NCBI GenBank assembly: GCA_003246895.1
Contig: QKCL01000053.1
Span: forward strand, 1 to 44,983
Direction: 5' to 3'
DNA from: Spirochaetota bacterium
GTDB lineage: Bacteria; Spirochaetota; UBA4802; UBA5550
DNA length: 44,983 nucleotides
Within the stretch, counting starts at the first letter, position 1, and each line of letters begins with the position of its first letter. The notes below the pieces were generated by a model. The model ran no database searches. It was given only the letters and a program-made list of their open reading frames with translations, and was not told the DNA's origin. Of the stretch, positions 1 through 8,352 are shown in pieces. A program made the translations under genes and the position numbers.

Positions 1-2
1 AA

Positions 3-2207
3 AAAAAATCCGGAATAATCATATATCTTTTTTTTTCAGTCACGATTCTGCACCAGATGGCGCATGCTTCAGCGGATCTATCCATAGATATATCTAAAAT
101 AAATAATTCCTTCAGTCTAGGCGGCAAGGCGTTGCTTCTTCGTGAAAAGGACATGACTCTGAACCCGGAAGATATTATCTCGGATTCTGAAAAATACAGA
201 TTCTATCAGTCCCATGAAATAACCCCGAACTTCGGCTTCACTAAAGACAGCATCTGGATAAAATTTATTTTTATAAACAGCAGCAGAATTTCTATCAAGA
301 AATATCTTTGTGTGGACTTTCCGTTGTTAAGGACAGTCGAATTTTATACTTTCAGAAACAAAGACGGAAAAAAAATACCGGTCTCACATGAAAAAACCGG
401 AAGAAGCAAAGCATTTCGGGACCGCACCGTAATAAACAGAAACTTTATCTTCCCCATTGATACCGGTCCGGGAGAGGAACTCACAGTTCTGATAAAAGTC
501 AATTCCGATGACGCGGTGATAATTCCCGTGAAAATGCTATCACACAGCACTCTGACAACAGAACTGCAAGATGAGAACATGGCCTTTGGTATTTATTATG
601 GAATACTTATAGTAATGATTCTGTACAACATGTTCATTTTCATATCAACCCGTGACAAAAACTATCTTTTCTATGTACTGTTTATCAGTTCTTTCGGCCT
701 TTTCCAGATTTCCATGAACGGACTTGCCTACAAATATCTCTGGCCTCACACTCCGGAATGGACAAGACACTCCAATCCCTTTTTCATAGGGATTGCCTCC
801 TTCTGGGGGGCACAGTTCACAATAAATTTTCTGAATCTGAAATCACTGGTCCCTGCACTTTTCAGAACACTGTACTTTCTCTCAATTGCCGCTGTCATCT
901 TCACTATATCATCACTGTTTATGGATTACCATAACAGTATTGCCATTGGCCAGATTCTTCCTTTAGCCATGATTATAGTTGTAATACCGGCAGCAATTAT
1001 TTCACTTCTGAAGGGAAATATCTCCGCCAGATATTATCTTGCAGGATGGACTATACTTTTTATCGGAATCATTGCTTCCGCCCTGAGAGTGATGAACATC
1101 GCCCCTCATAATTTTTTTACCGAATACGGCCTTCAGATGGGGTCCGCAATAGAGATGGTCTTTCTGTCACTCGCCCTGGCGGACAGAATTAAACTCATGG
1201 AGGGTGAAAAAACCAGTGCCCAGGATCTTCTCATTAAAACACAGCAGGAGATGATGAAAGAGATAAACAACTCAAAATTTGAGACAGAGAAAGCAAACTC
1301 TCTCCTTAAAATATCAGAAAACAAATACCGGCGTCTCGTTGAAGGGTCATCTGACCTTATATTTACCCTCGACCATCAATGGAATTTTAAAACCGTAAAC
1401 AGCTCCTTCTCAAAGAAATTGAAAATCAGGGATAATGACCTGAACAGTCTGAATTTCTTTGATATTTTATATACCGGCGACCACAGCGGCAACATCAATC
1501 AGAATCTCACAAGCCATAAGCTTAACAAGTTTTCAGAAAGCAATGAACCTGTTGAATTTGTTACACAGCTCATATCCCACATGAATACAGAACCGAAAGA
1601 GATGAAAATACGTCTTGAGCATATCGAAGGAGATAGCGGTAAAGAAATACTTGGAAAGGCATCAACCGTTCTTGACGATTCTTTACTCCGCTATCTGACG
1701 TCCGAGAAGCAGGAGTTTTACATAGGTAATTACCTCATAACTGTTGAAGAAATTACCCAGAGAATTACAAGAAACCTGAAAAAATATTTCAGGGACAGCA
1801 CTGTGAAGCTCATACAAATCGCCCTGAGGGAAATCATTCTCAATTCCATTGAACATGGAAACCTGGGAATCACCTTCGAGGAAAAATCACAATCACAGAC
1901 TGAAAACAGATATTTTGAGCTTTTAAGAGAGCGACAGCAAACGACAGAACATCTTAAGAAGAGGGTACGAATAGCCTACTCCCTCGATGAAAATGAACTG
2001 GTTTATACTATCGAAGATGAAGGAGAAGGTTTTAACCACAAGGACCTCATGAATAAATTTTCAGATATTGCAAACGACAACTTCCTTACTCATGGAAGAG
2101 GTATCACAATGGCTATGAGTATATTTGATGAAACCGAATATAATGAAAAGGGAAACATAGTCACTCTCATAAAATACACAAACGAGTCAGAAGAGGAGAA
2201 CACATAA
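3..2207 (+). CDS. 7TMR-DISM receptor fused to RsbW-like ATPase (5' end outside window)
   Basis: Membrane receptor with an output ATPase. Counting from the ATG at 57: a periplasmic 7TMR-DISM-type sensory domain (about 1-160), seven hydrophobic segments (about 175-375), a coiled coil (380-420), a PAS-like region (about 422-530) and a C-terminal GHKL ATPase (580-707). The ATPase has an N box with Asn596, a DEGEGF G1 box (654-659) and a THGRG G2 box. There is no HisKA domain or phospho-accepting His before the ATPase, so it resembles RsbW/SpoIIAB anti-sigma kinases rather than a histidine kinase. The frame is open upstream of the ATG to the window edge and encodes a hydrophobic run ending HASA, a signal peptide. 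The true start therefore lies left of base 1 and the gene is partial here. It probably acts by partner switching, but no target is visible nearby. Confidence 0.82.
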   Translation, partial: KKSGIIIYLFFSVTILHQMAHASADLSIDISKINNSFSLGGKALLLREKDMTLNPEDIISDSEKYRFYQSHEITPNFGFTKDSIWIKFIFINSSRISIKKYLCVDFPLLRTVEFYTFRNKDGKKIPVSHEKTGRSKAFRDRTVINRNFIFPIDTGPGEELTVLIKVNSDDAVIIPVKMLSHSTLTTELQDENMAFGIYYGILIVMILYNMFIFISTRDKNYLFYVLFISSFGLFQISMNGLAYKYLWPHTPEWTRHSNPFFIGIASFWGAQFTINFLNLKSLVPALFRTLYFLSIAAVIFTISSLFMDYHNSIAIGQILPLAMIIVVIPAAIISLLKGNISARYYLAGWTILFIGIIASALRVMNIAPHNFFTEYGLQMGSAIEMVFLSLALADRIKLMEGEKTSAQDLLIKTQQEMMKEINNSKFETEKANSLLKISENKYRRLVEGSSDLIFTLDHQWNFKTVNSSFSKKLKIRDNDLNSLNFFDILYTGDHSGNINQNLTSHKLNKFSESNEPVEFVTQLISHMNTEPKEMKIRLEHIEGDSGKEILGKASTVLDDSLLRYLTSEKQEFYIGNYLITVEEITQRITRNLKKYFRDSTVKLIQIALREIILNSIEHGNLGITFEEKSQSQTENRYFELLRERQQTTEHLKKRVRIAYSLDENELVYTIEDEGEGFNHKDLMNKFSDIANDNFLTHGRGITMAMSIFDETEYNEKGNIVTLIKYTNESEEENT

Positions 2208-2232
2208 AACCCGTTTTTTTTATTAAAAAAGA

Positions 2233-2272
2233 TTGACAAAACAATCCCGCAAATGTAAGGCTACATGATAAT
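2233..2272 (+). promoter_or_regulatory. candidate promoter of the aromatic operon
   Basis: A perfect TTGACA lies at 2233-2238, after the receptor gene and before the leader ORF. The -10 is uncertain: TAAGGC at 2256 has normal spacing but poor sequence, whereas GATAAT at 2267-2272 has good sequence but 28-base spacing. The position fits transcription of the leader ORF at 2302. Confidence 0.35.
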
Positions 2273-2301
2273 AAATCAATAGAATACAAAAACGGAAATC
2301 A

Positions 2302-2400
2302 ATGACTGTAACAACAAATGCATATCTTAGTCTCTTTGACCTGAAGCAGAACAACTTCAGCTATTTTTATTTTTTTAGAAGCGGACATATTGATATGTAA
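2302..2400 (+). CDS. Phe/Tyr-rich leader peptide of the aromatic operon
   Basis: A 32-codon ORF (ATG to TAA) between the candidate promoter and the terminator ahead of aroF. Residues 19-25 read F-S-Y-F-Y-F-F, with four Phe and two Tyr in seven codons, and Tyr8 and Phe12 lie upstream. A weak GGA ribosome site lies five bases before the ATG. A perfect 6-bp hairpin (CTGAAG/CTTCAG, 2341-2360) directly precedes the aromatic codons, and a second one (ACATAT/ATATGT, 2385-2398) abuts the stop codon. By analogy with the enterobacterial pheA leader, ribosomes would stall here when charged Phe- or Tyr-tRNA is scarce. The role is inferred. The ORF and its composition are read directly from the sequence. 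Confidence 0.68.
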   Translation: MTVTTNAYLSLFDLKQNNFSYFYFFRSGHIDM

Positions 2401-2427
2401 CGAGTTCTCGTCATACTTATATAGTAG

Positions 2428-2464
2428 AAAAAGCCCTTTGATGAACTCAAAGGGCTTTTTTTTT
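2428..2464 (+). terminator. intrinsic terminator acting as aromatic operon attenuator
   Basis: The stem AAAAAGCCCTTTG / CAAAGGGCTTTTT (13 bp) with a 7-base loop is followed by a run of Ts to 2464, between the leader ORF and aroF. GAGTTC (2402-2407), immediately after the leader stop codon, is complementary to GAACTC (2443-2448) in the terminator loop and base. A ribosome finishing the leader would cover it. A ribosome stalled on the Phe/Tyr codons would leave it free to interfere with the terminator. A longer, conventional antiterminator stem was not found. Confidence 0.8.
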
Positions 2465-2498
2465 ACCGATTTGATTCTATAATACAATGGAGATTGCC

Positions 2499-3335
2499 AT
2501 GAAAAACCTTAAATTAGTAAAAATCCAGGAAGGGCATGAAAAAACCCAGTTCAAGGTCGGAGATATCACCTTCGGAAAGGATTTTGTCGTCATTGCAGGT
2601 CCCTGCGGTGTTGAAACAGAAGAACAGACAGTGAAGACTGCAGAAGCGGTAAAAGCCGGCGGCGGCCATATGCTCAGAGGGGGGGCATTCAAACCAAGAA
2701 CCTCTCCCTACGATTTTCAGGGGCTTGGTCTTAAAGGCTTAAAAATTCTCGAAAAGGCAAAACAGAAAACCCATCTCCCCATTGTGACAGAAGTAATAGA
2801 CCCGAGAGACGTCACATGGGTATGTGAATACGCAGATATTCTCCAGATCGGTGCAAGAAACATGCAGAACTTCTCCCTCCTCAAAGAAGTGGGAAAAGCG
2901 AATAAACCCGTTCTGCTTAAAAGAGGAATGTACTCAACTTTACGTGAATGGCTTAACTGCGCTGAATACATTCTAGCCGAAGGAAACCCCAATGTAATTT
3001 TATGTGAACGAGGAATAAGAACATTTGAAACCTATACAAGAAATACCGTTGACCTCAGCATAGTTCCGGCAATCAAAGAACTCACTCACCTGCCGGTTGT
3101 TGTTGACCCATCTCACGGAACAGGAAAGCTGAGCCTCATAGAACCCATGAGTCTTGCTGCAGTTGCCGCAGGAGCGGACGGTCTTATTCTTGAAGTACAC
3201 ATCAATCCATGTGAAGCAAAGAGCGATGCAGACCAGCAGCTCACCCCTGAGCAGTTCAATAATATAATGAAAAAAGTATTGAAACTTCAGAAATTCATGA
3301 GTGAAAATATCTTCCAGGCTTCGGAGGGAAAATAA
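2499..3335 (+). CDS. aroF: 3-deoxy-7-phosphoheptulonate (DAHP) synthase, type I-beta
   Basis: Condenses phosphoenolpyruvate and erythrose 4-phosphate to DAHP, the first step of the shikimate pathway. Visible motifs of the DAHPS/KDO8PS TIM barrel are AGPC, the [12 protein letters not shown] loop, [26 protein letters not shown] and EVH. The start at 2499 is chosen because GGAG at 2489-2492 sits six bases upstream; the in-frame ATG at 2487 has no ribosome site. At 278 residues it has only about 25 residues before the barrel, so it lacks the N-terminal ACT-like or chorismate mutase domain that confers feedback inhibition in some relatives. Control is likely at the leader/attenuator just upstream. 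It is the first structural gene of the operon and abuts aroB. Confidence 0.95.
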   Translation: MKNLKLVKIQEGHEKTQFKVGDITFGKDFVVIAGPCGVETEEQTVKTAEAVKAGGGHMLRGGAFKPRTSPYDFQGLGLKGLKILEKAKQKTHLPIVTEVIDPRDVTWVCEYADILQIGARNMQNFSLLKEVGKANKPVLLKRGMYSTLREWLNCAEYILAEGNPNVILCERGIRTFETYTRNTVDLSIVPAIKELTHLPVVVDPSHGTGKLSLIEPMSLAAVAAGADGLILEVHINPCEAKSDADQQLTPEQFNNIMKKVLKLQKFMSENIFQASEGK

Positions 3336-4388
3336 TTGAAGGAAATTCAGATTCGACTAGAAAACAGAATTTCCACTGTCAGGGTTGGAGGGTCCATTAA
3401 TGAATTGCCCGAACTTGCCCCACCTGAAAAAACAATAATTGTAACAGATGAAAATCTGAACAGACTCTACCATGAAAAATTTTCAGGATACAGAGTCATT
3501 GTAATCGGAACAGGCGAAGGCATAAAGACAGTCAATACAGTGGAAGAGATTACCTCAAAGATGATTCAGTACGGAGCAGACCGAAGCTCTTTCCTGGTCG
3601 CTGTTGGAGGAGGGATCGTATGTGACATTGCAGGTTTTGCAGCCTCAATATTCATGAGAGGCATAAGATTCGGATTCATCTCAACATCAGTACTCTCCCA
3701 GGTCGATGCAAGCGTAGGCGGTAAAAACGGCGTAAATCTCGGGGGTCTAAAAAACATGCTGGGTGTTTTTAATCAGCCCGATTTCGTCATCTGTGATCAC
3801 GAAATGCTGTCCACACTGCCTGATGTTGAATATACAAACGGCCTCTCGGAAGTAATAAAATCAGCATGTCTCGGCGACACACAATTTTTTGAATTTCTGG
3901 AAGAAAACAAAAATCAGATTCTGGAAAAGGACATGGATGTAATTCACGAATTCATTAAACGTTCCGTCATGTTCAAGGCATCCATTGTTGAAGAGGATGA
4001 AAAAGAGTCCGGGATCAGAAAAATCCTCAACCTGGGCCATACAATCGGTCATGGTCTGGAAAAGATAAAATCAATACCGCACGGATTTGCAATTGCCGCA
4101 GGTATGGGCGCAGCCGCAGAATTTTCAGTAAAACTGAATCTGCTAAACAAGGACTGTGCAATAAGAATCATGTCTCTCATAGACAGCCTGGGTCTCGACA
4201 GCAACCTGAAGAACTTTGTTTCAGAAGAAAATATTGAAGAACTGATAACTGCCATTTCCAGTGACAAAAAAAAGCAGGGAGCTTCCGTAGATTTTATTCT
4301 TCTGGAAGATATAGGCAGGCCCGTAATAAAAAAAATCGAAATAACAAAATTGAGAGAACTTCTGGGTGATCTCTTGAATGGAGTTTAA
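3336..4388 (+). CDS. aroB: 3-dehydroquinate synthase
   Basis: Converts DAHP to 3-dehydroquinate, an NAD- and metal-dependent cyclisation in the cytosol. The 350-residue length is typical. The glycine-rich nucleotide loop VGGGIVCDIAGF, the segment around QVDASVGGKNGVNL, and the metal-binding LNLGHTIGHGLE with a later HG all match the family. The start is TTG immediately after the aroF stop codon, with GGAGG at 3323-3327 giving eight-base spacing; no ATG fits. Its placement directly after aroF with no gap suggests translational coupling. Confidence 0.95.
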   Translation: MKEIQIRLENRISTVRVGGSINELPELAPPEKTIIVTDENLNRLYHEKFSGYRVIVIGTGEGIKTVNTVEEITSKMIQYGADRSSFLVAVGGGIVCDIAGFAASIFMRGIRFGFISTSVLSQVDASVGGKNGVNLGGLKNMLGVFNQPDFVICDHEMLSTLPDVEYTNGLSEVIKSACLGDTQFFEFLEENKNQILEKDMDVIHEFIKRSVMFKASIVEEDEKESGIRKILNLGHTIGHGLEKIKSIPHGFAIAAGMGAAAEFSVKLNLLNKDCAIRIMSLIDSLGLDSNLKNFVSEENIEELITAISSDKKKQGASVDFILLEDIGRPVIKKIEITKLRELLGDLLNGV

Positions 4389-4389
4389 T

Positions 4390-5031
4390 ATGATATGTGT
4401 AAGTATAGCTGATATAGAAATTGACAAGGCACTTGAAATAATGTCACACTCCGAAATATCGGAAATCCGTCTGGACAGACTCAGATTCAATGATGAAGAG
4501 ATAAAAAGAATATTCTCTTCGGATGCTGTAACACTTGCCACATACAGACCCGTGGACAACGTAACAGACTCAATGAGAATGGGTGCACTCAAAAAGGCAA
4601 TCTCATACGGGGCGGACATGGTGGACATTGAGGTTGAAAACAGTGATGAATTCAAGAACGAGCTCATCTCTTTTGCAAAAGAACATAAATGCAGAGTCAT
4701 AATCTCATACCATAACTATGAAAAAACCCCAATGAGGAGAGAGCTTGAACAGGTAATTCAATGGTGCTTCGAAAGCGGTGCAGATATAGCAAAGGTCGCA
4801 TGCATGGCAAACTCAGTCCTTGACAGCGCGAGAATTCTGTCTCTCTATGATCAGGATAAAAAAATAATAGCACTGGCAATGGGGGAAGAGGGCAAGATCA
4901 CGAGAGTGGCGGCTCCGTTACTGGGATCACCCTTTACATTCGGTTCCATTGACGACACGAGAAAAACAGCTCCTGGACAGATAGAAAAAGAGAAACTTGA
5001 AAAAATAATTGATCTCATTAAGGAATCATAG
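4390..5031 (+). CDS. aroD: type I 3-dehydroquinate dehydratase
   Basis: Dehydrates 3-dehydroquinate to 3-dehydroshikimate through a Schiff base. Type I hallmarks are EIRLDRL near the N terminus, ATYRP, VDIEVE, the catalytic His in ISYHNYEKTP, the Schiff-base Lys in DIAKVACMA, and the C-terminal GSPFTFGS and TAPGQI segments. The start at 4390 has GGAG six bases upstream, inside the end of aroB; the upstream in-frame ATG at 4378 lacks such a site. The protein is 213 residues and ends after the dehydratase domain, so it is not an AroD-AroE fusion. Shikimate dehydrogenase is not encoded in the operon. Confidence 0.93.
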   Translation: MICVSIADIEIDKALEIMSHSEISEIRLDRLRFNDEEIKRIFSSDAVTLATYRPVDNVTDSMRMGALKKAISYGADMVDIEVENSDEFKNELISFAKEHKCRVIISYHNYEKTPMRRELEQVIQWCFESGADIAKVACMANSVLDSARILSLYDQDKKIIALAMGEEGKITRVAAPLLGSPFTFGSIDDTRKTAPGQIEKEKLEKIIDLIKES

Positions 5032-5040
5032 GAATCTCCC

Positions 5041-6288
5041 ATGATAAGAACCATATACAAATCAAAGATCTCCGGCTCCATTAAAGGCCCTTCATCCAAG
5101 AGCGAAATGCAGAGAGCCGTTGCGGCTGCACTCCTTGCTGAGGGCAGGACAACCATTGTCAATCCGTCGGACTGCGAAGACTCCCTGAGTTCCCTTGACA
5201 TGATCAAAAGACTGGGAGCGGAAGTAAAGGAGGATGCAGATTTCATAGAAATTGACGGCGGTTTCAATGTAAAAAACTCCACCATTGACTGTGGTGAATC
5301 CGGAACCTCTGCCAGAATGTTCACCCCCATTGTTTCCCTGAGCGGCAGTGAGATAACACTGACCGGTCATGGTTCCCTTCTCAAAAGGCCTGTATCTCTC
5401 ATTGAAGATTCATTGAGGCATCTTGGGATGGAGATTTCTTCAAACAACTCCATGCTTCCGGTAAGAGTATCATCAAGAATCAGGGGTGGTGAAACTACAA
5501 TTGATGCCGGGCTCAGCTCACAGTTTCTCACAGGCCTTCTCATGGCCCTGCCCTGCGCCGAAAATGACAGCATAGTACATGTGAACAACCTGAAAAGCAG
5601 GCAGTACATTGACATCACCATAAAAATACTGAAGTACTTCAATATAGAAATTGTAAATGATGACTACAGGAACTTCACAATAAGAGGTAACCAGAAATTT
5701 TCACCCTGCAAAGTTGAAATTGAAGGAGACTGGAGCGGAGCCGCATTCCTCCTCTGCGCAGGTGCAATAGCAGGAGATGTCACCGTCATGGGGCTTCAAA
5801 ACAATTCAGTTCAGCCCGACAGGGCATTCATGGACGCGCTTATCATGGCGGGAGCAGATGTAACAGTAGAAGGCAGCTCCATAAGAGTTAAAAATTCTGA
5901 ACTCAATGCATTCGACTTTGACGCTACTGACTGCCCTGACCTGTTCCCTCCCCTTGCTGCACTTGCAATGTTCTGCGAAGGAGAAACAAGACTGAAAGGA
6001 ACCCACAGGCTGACCCATAAGGAAAGCAACAGAGCACTCACAATTAAAGAAGAATTTGAAAAACTCAACGGCCGGGTGCTTCTCGAAGGAGATTACATGA
6101 TTATTTCAGGTTCAGAACTCACTGGCAATACAATCGACCCCCACAAGGACCACAGAATAGCCATGGCATGTTCAGTGGCCGGATTGAAATGTTCTTCACC
6201 GGTAGTCATAACCGATTCTGAATGTGTAAATAAATCATACAGTACCTTTTTTGAAGATATGGCTAAACTAGGAGCGGATATAAAATGA
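5041..6288 (+). CDS. aroA: 3-phosphoshikimate 1-carboxyvinyltransferase (EPSP synthase)
   Basis: Transfers enolpyruvyl from PEP to shikimate 3-phosphate. The 415 residues carry GPSSKSEMQR (substrate-binding Lys, Ser, Arg) at the N terminus, the PEP-loop ESGTSARM, SSQFLTGLLMALP, GDWSGAAF, the catalytic Asp region DCPDLFPPLAALA, and DPHKDHRIAMA near the C terminus. The PEP loop has Gly-Thr, not the Ala variant of the CP4-type enzymes. AGGA at 5030-5033, overlapping the aroD stop codon, serves as ribosome site. Its stop codon overlaps the aroC start as ATGA. Confidence 0.95.
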   Translation: MIRTIYKSKISGSIKGPSSKSEMQRAVAAALLAEGRTTIVNPSDCEDSLSSLDMIKRLGAEVKEDADFIEIDGGFNVKNSTIDCGESGTSARMFTPIVSLSGSEITLTGHGSLLKRPVSLIEDSLRHLGMEISSNNSMLPVRVSSRIRGGETTIDAGLSSQFLTGLLMALPCAENDSIVHVNNLKSRQYIDITIKILKYFNIEIVNDDYRNFTIRGNQKFSPCKVEIEGDWSGAAFLLCAGAIAGDVTVMGLQNNSVQPDRAFMDALIMAGADVTVEGSSIRVKNSELNAFDFDATDCPDLFPPLAALAMFCEGETRLKGTHRLTHKESNRALTIKEEFEKLNGRVLLEGDYMIISGSELTGNTIDPHKDHRIAMACSVAGLKCSSPVVITDSECVNKSYSTFFEDMAKLGADIK

Positions 6289-7265
6289 ATCAATACGGAA
6301 ACAGTTTTCGGATCTCAATTTTCGGAGAATCCCATGGAAACGGAGTCGGAATTACAATTGACGGCTGCCCTCCCGGGATACCCTTTAAAGAGGAAGATAT
6401 GCACGCTGATCTCCTCAGAAGAAAATCCGGAAAAAAAGGAACAACACCCCGCATTGAATCCGATGAACCCGAAATACTTAGCGGAGTATTTAACGGGACC
6501 ACAACCGGTGCGCCTGTTGCCATCCTGTTCCGGAATGAGAACACCCGGTCAGGGGACTATTCAAAACTGGTGGAAATGCCCAGACCCGGACATGCTGACC
6601 TTACTGCAATGCAGAAATACAACGGATACAATGACTACCGGGGAGGCGGGCATTTCTCAGGCAGAATAACCCTTGGAATTGTTGCGGCAGGAGTTCTTGC
6701 AAAAAAGATAATGTCAGGGATTTCCTTCAGCTCTGAGATCCTTGAAATCGGCGGAGAAAAAGAATACAGTGAAATTCTCGAAAAGGCAATAAGGGAGGAG
6801 AATTCCCTGGGCGGCATTGTTGAAGTAAAGGGAACCGGAATCCCGGCTGGTCTTGGAGACCCTTTCTTTTATTCCTTCGAATCAGCCATAAGCCATCTGG
6901 TGTTTTCAGTTCCTGCAGTAAAGGGTATTGAATTCGGTGCAGGCTTCCAGGCTGCGCGGATGACCGGTTCCCAAAACAATGATCCAATCATATCCTCACA
7001 GGGAGAGACATCATCAAATAATTCCGGAGGAATAAACGGAGGAATCTCAAACGGCAATGAACTTGTTTTCCGTGTTGCGGTGAAACCAACCGCAAGCATA
7101 GGAAAACCCCAGACAACAATGAATCTGGCAAAAGACAAACTCGATACTCTTCAGATAGGCGGAAGGCATGATGCCTGTATAACCCTGAGAACACCGGTTA
7201 TTTTTGAGGCATGTGCCGCCATAGCGGCCGCAGATCTGTATTTAATGAATAAATCAATCAACTAA
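6285..7265 (+). CDS. aroC: chorismate synthase
   Basis: Anti-elimination of phosphate from EPSP to give chorismate, using reduced FMN. The N-terminal signature FGESHGNGVG, the GHADLTAMQKY segment, the basic glycine-rich loop DYRGGGHFSGR and the C-terminal GGRHDACITLR are all present. At 326 residues it is somewhat shorter than the E. coli enzyme, as in several non-proteobacterial lineages. The ATG overlaps the aroA stop codon by four bases, and AGGAG lies at 6270-6274. No flavin reductase domain is present, so reduced FMN must come from elsewhere. Confidence 0.95.
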   Translation: MNQYGNSFRISIFGESHGNGVGITIDGCPPGIPFKEEDMHADLLRRKSGKKGTTPRIESDEPEILSGVFNGTTTGAPVAILFRNENTRSGDYSKLVEMPRPGHADLTAMQKYNGYNDYRGGGHFSGRITLGIVAAGVLAKKIMSGISFSSEILEIGGEKEYSEILEKAIREENSLGGIVEVKGTGIPAGLGDPFFYSFESAISHLVFSVPAVKGIEFGAGFQAARMTGSQNNDPIISSQGETSSNNSGGINGGISNGNELVFRVAVKPTASIGKPQTTMNLAKDKLDTLQIGGRHDACITLRTPVIFEACAAIAAADLYLMNKSIN

Positions 7266-7284
7266 CAACAACAGGAGAAGAACA

Positions 7285-8352
7285 ATGAATCTTGACGAAA
7301 TAAGAAACAATATTGATCAGATCGACGCAAAAATTCTTAAGCTGCTCAATGATAGAATGGAGCAGGCTCTGCTTTCAAAAAAATTCAAAACAGAGATTGA
7401 GGACACAGAAAGGGAGAACCAGCTTCTGGAAAAAGTCAAGAACAGCCCCAACGCCCTTCTTGACGGCAATCTTACAGAAACACTTTATAAAAACATAATC
7501 ACATGGAGTAAAAAACTTCAGGCAAAAAACCATATGGTAATAGGATTTCAGGGCGAACACGGGGCGTACAGTGAAGAAGCTGCCAGAACATGGGACAACA
7601 AGCTCGTAACAATCCCATGTACAACATTTAACGATGTCTTTGCAGGAGTAGCCTCGGGAATGTTTGACTACGGTATTGTTCCCGTTGAAAATACCCTGGG
7701 AGGACTCGTCGGATCTGTAAATGAACTTCTCACAAATACAGATCTTAAAATAATCAGTGCCATTGACATGCCCATACACCACAGTCTGCTCATGACCCCC
7801 GGAACGGACCACCGTGAAATACGGGAGGTCTACTCGCATTCACAGGCCCTGTCCCAGTGCAGAAGATTCCTTTCAAGAAACAACCTATCACTTGTTCCGT
7901 TCTATGACACTGCAGGGGCAGCAAAAATGATAAGTGAAACAAGGCCAAGAGGAGCAGCTTGCATAGCAGGAAAATTCGCAGCGGAACTCTACGGCCTTGA
8001 GGTGCTGAAGGAAAACATAGAGGATTCAAATACAAACCGGACAAGATTTCTTATTCTTTCAAAGAACATCGAGCCTAAACCGGGAAATAAGTGTTCAATC
8101 ACATTCAGAACTGCACACAAAGCCGGAACGCTTTTTGAAACACTTGAACTATTTGCCAAAGCCGGCATAAACCTTACAAGAATTGAATCTATACCTGATG
8201 AGCCGGGCACATATTCATTTTTACTGGATTTTACAGGCTCGGACAAGGATGAAAATGTCATAAAAACAATTAAAAAAGCTGAGGAGTCTACATCAGATTT
8301 CAAACTTCTCGGATGCTATAATGAAATAATTGTGGAGAACAAAAAAATATGA
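7285..8352 (+). CDS. pheA: bifunctional chorismate mutase/prephenate dehydratase (P-protein)
   Basis: Makes phenylpyruvate from chorismate in two steps. Residues 1-85 are an AroQ-type chorismate mutase helical domain. Residues about 88-265 are prephenate dehydratase, with GFQGEHGAYSE, VPVENTLGG, HSQALSQC and the catalytic NRTRF. Residues about 270-350 are an ACT domain with HKAGTLFE and RIESIP, corresponding to the Phe-binding GALV and ESRP motifs, so allosteric inhibition by Phe is expected. AGGAG is seven bases before the ATG. The 3' end overlaps tyrA by four bases. Confidence 0.95.
   Translation: MNLDEIRNNIDQIDAKILKLLNDRMEQALLSKKFKTEIEDTERENQLLEKVKNSPNALLDGNLTETLYKNIITWSKKLQAKNHMVIGFQGEHGAYSEEAARTWDNKLVTIPCTTFNDVFAGVASGMFDYGIVPVENTLGGLVGSVNELLTNTDLKIISAIDMPIHHSLLMTPGTDHREIREVYSHSQALSQCRRFLSRNNLSLVPFYDTAGAAKMISETRPRGAACIAGKFAAELYGLEVLKENIEDSNTNRTRFLILSKNIEPKPGNKCSITFRTAHKAGTLFETLELFAKAGINLTRIESIPDEPGTYSFLLDFTGSDKDENVIKTIKKAEESTSDFKLLGCYNEIIVENKKI

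Noticed and set aside
2361-2440. Classical 2:3 antiterminator stem pairing with the terminator's left arm
   Set aside because: Only weak U-A/G-U pairing between the Phe-codon T run and the A run was found, and the ribosome logic would be reversed.
2302-2464. T-box riboswitch ahead of aroF
   Set aside because: No T-box sequence of the AGGGTGG-ACCGCG type and no specifier loop; the leader ORF explains the layout better.
2478-2483. TATAAT immediately after the attenuator, as a second promoter for aroF
   Set aside because: There is no -35 at normal distance (the upstream bases are the terminator T run), and the transcript would start inside the aroF ribosome site.
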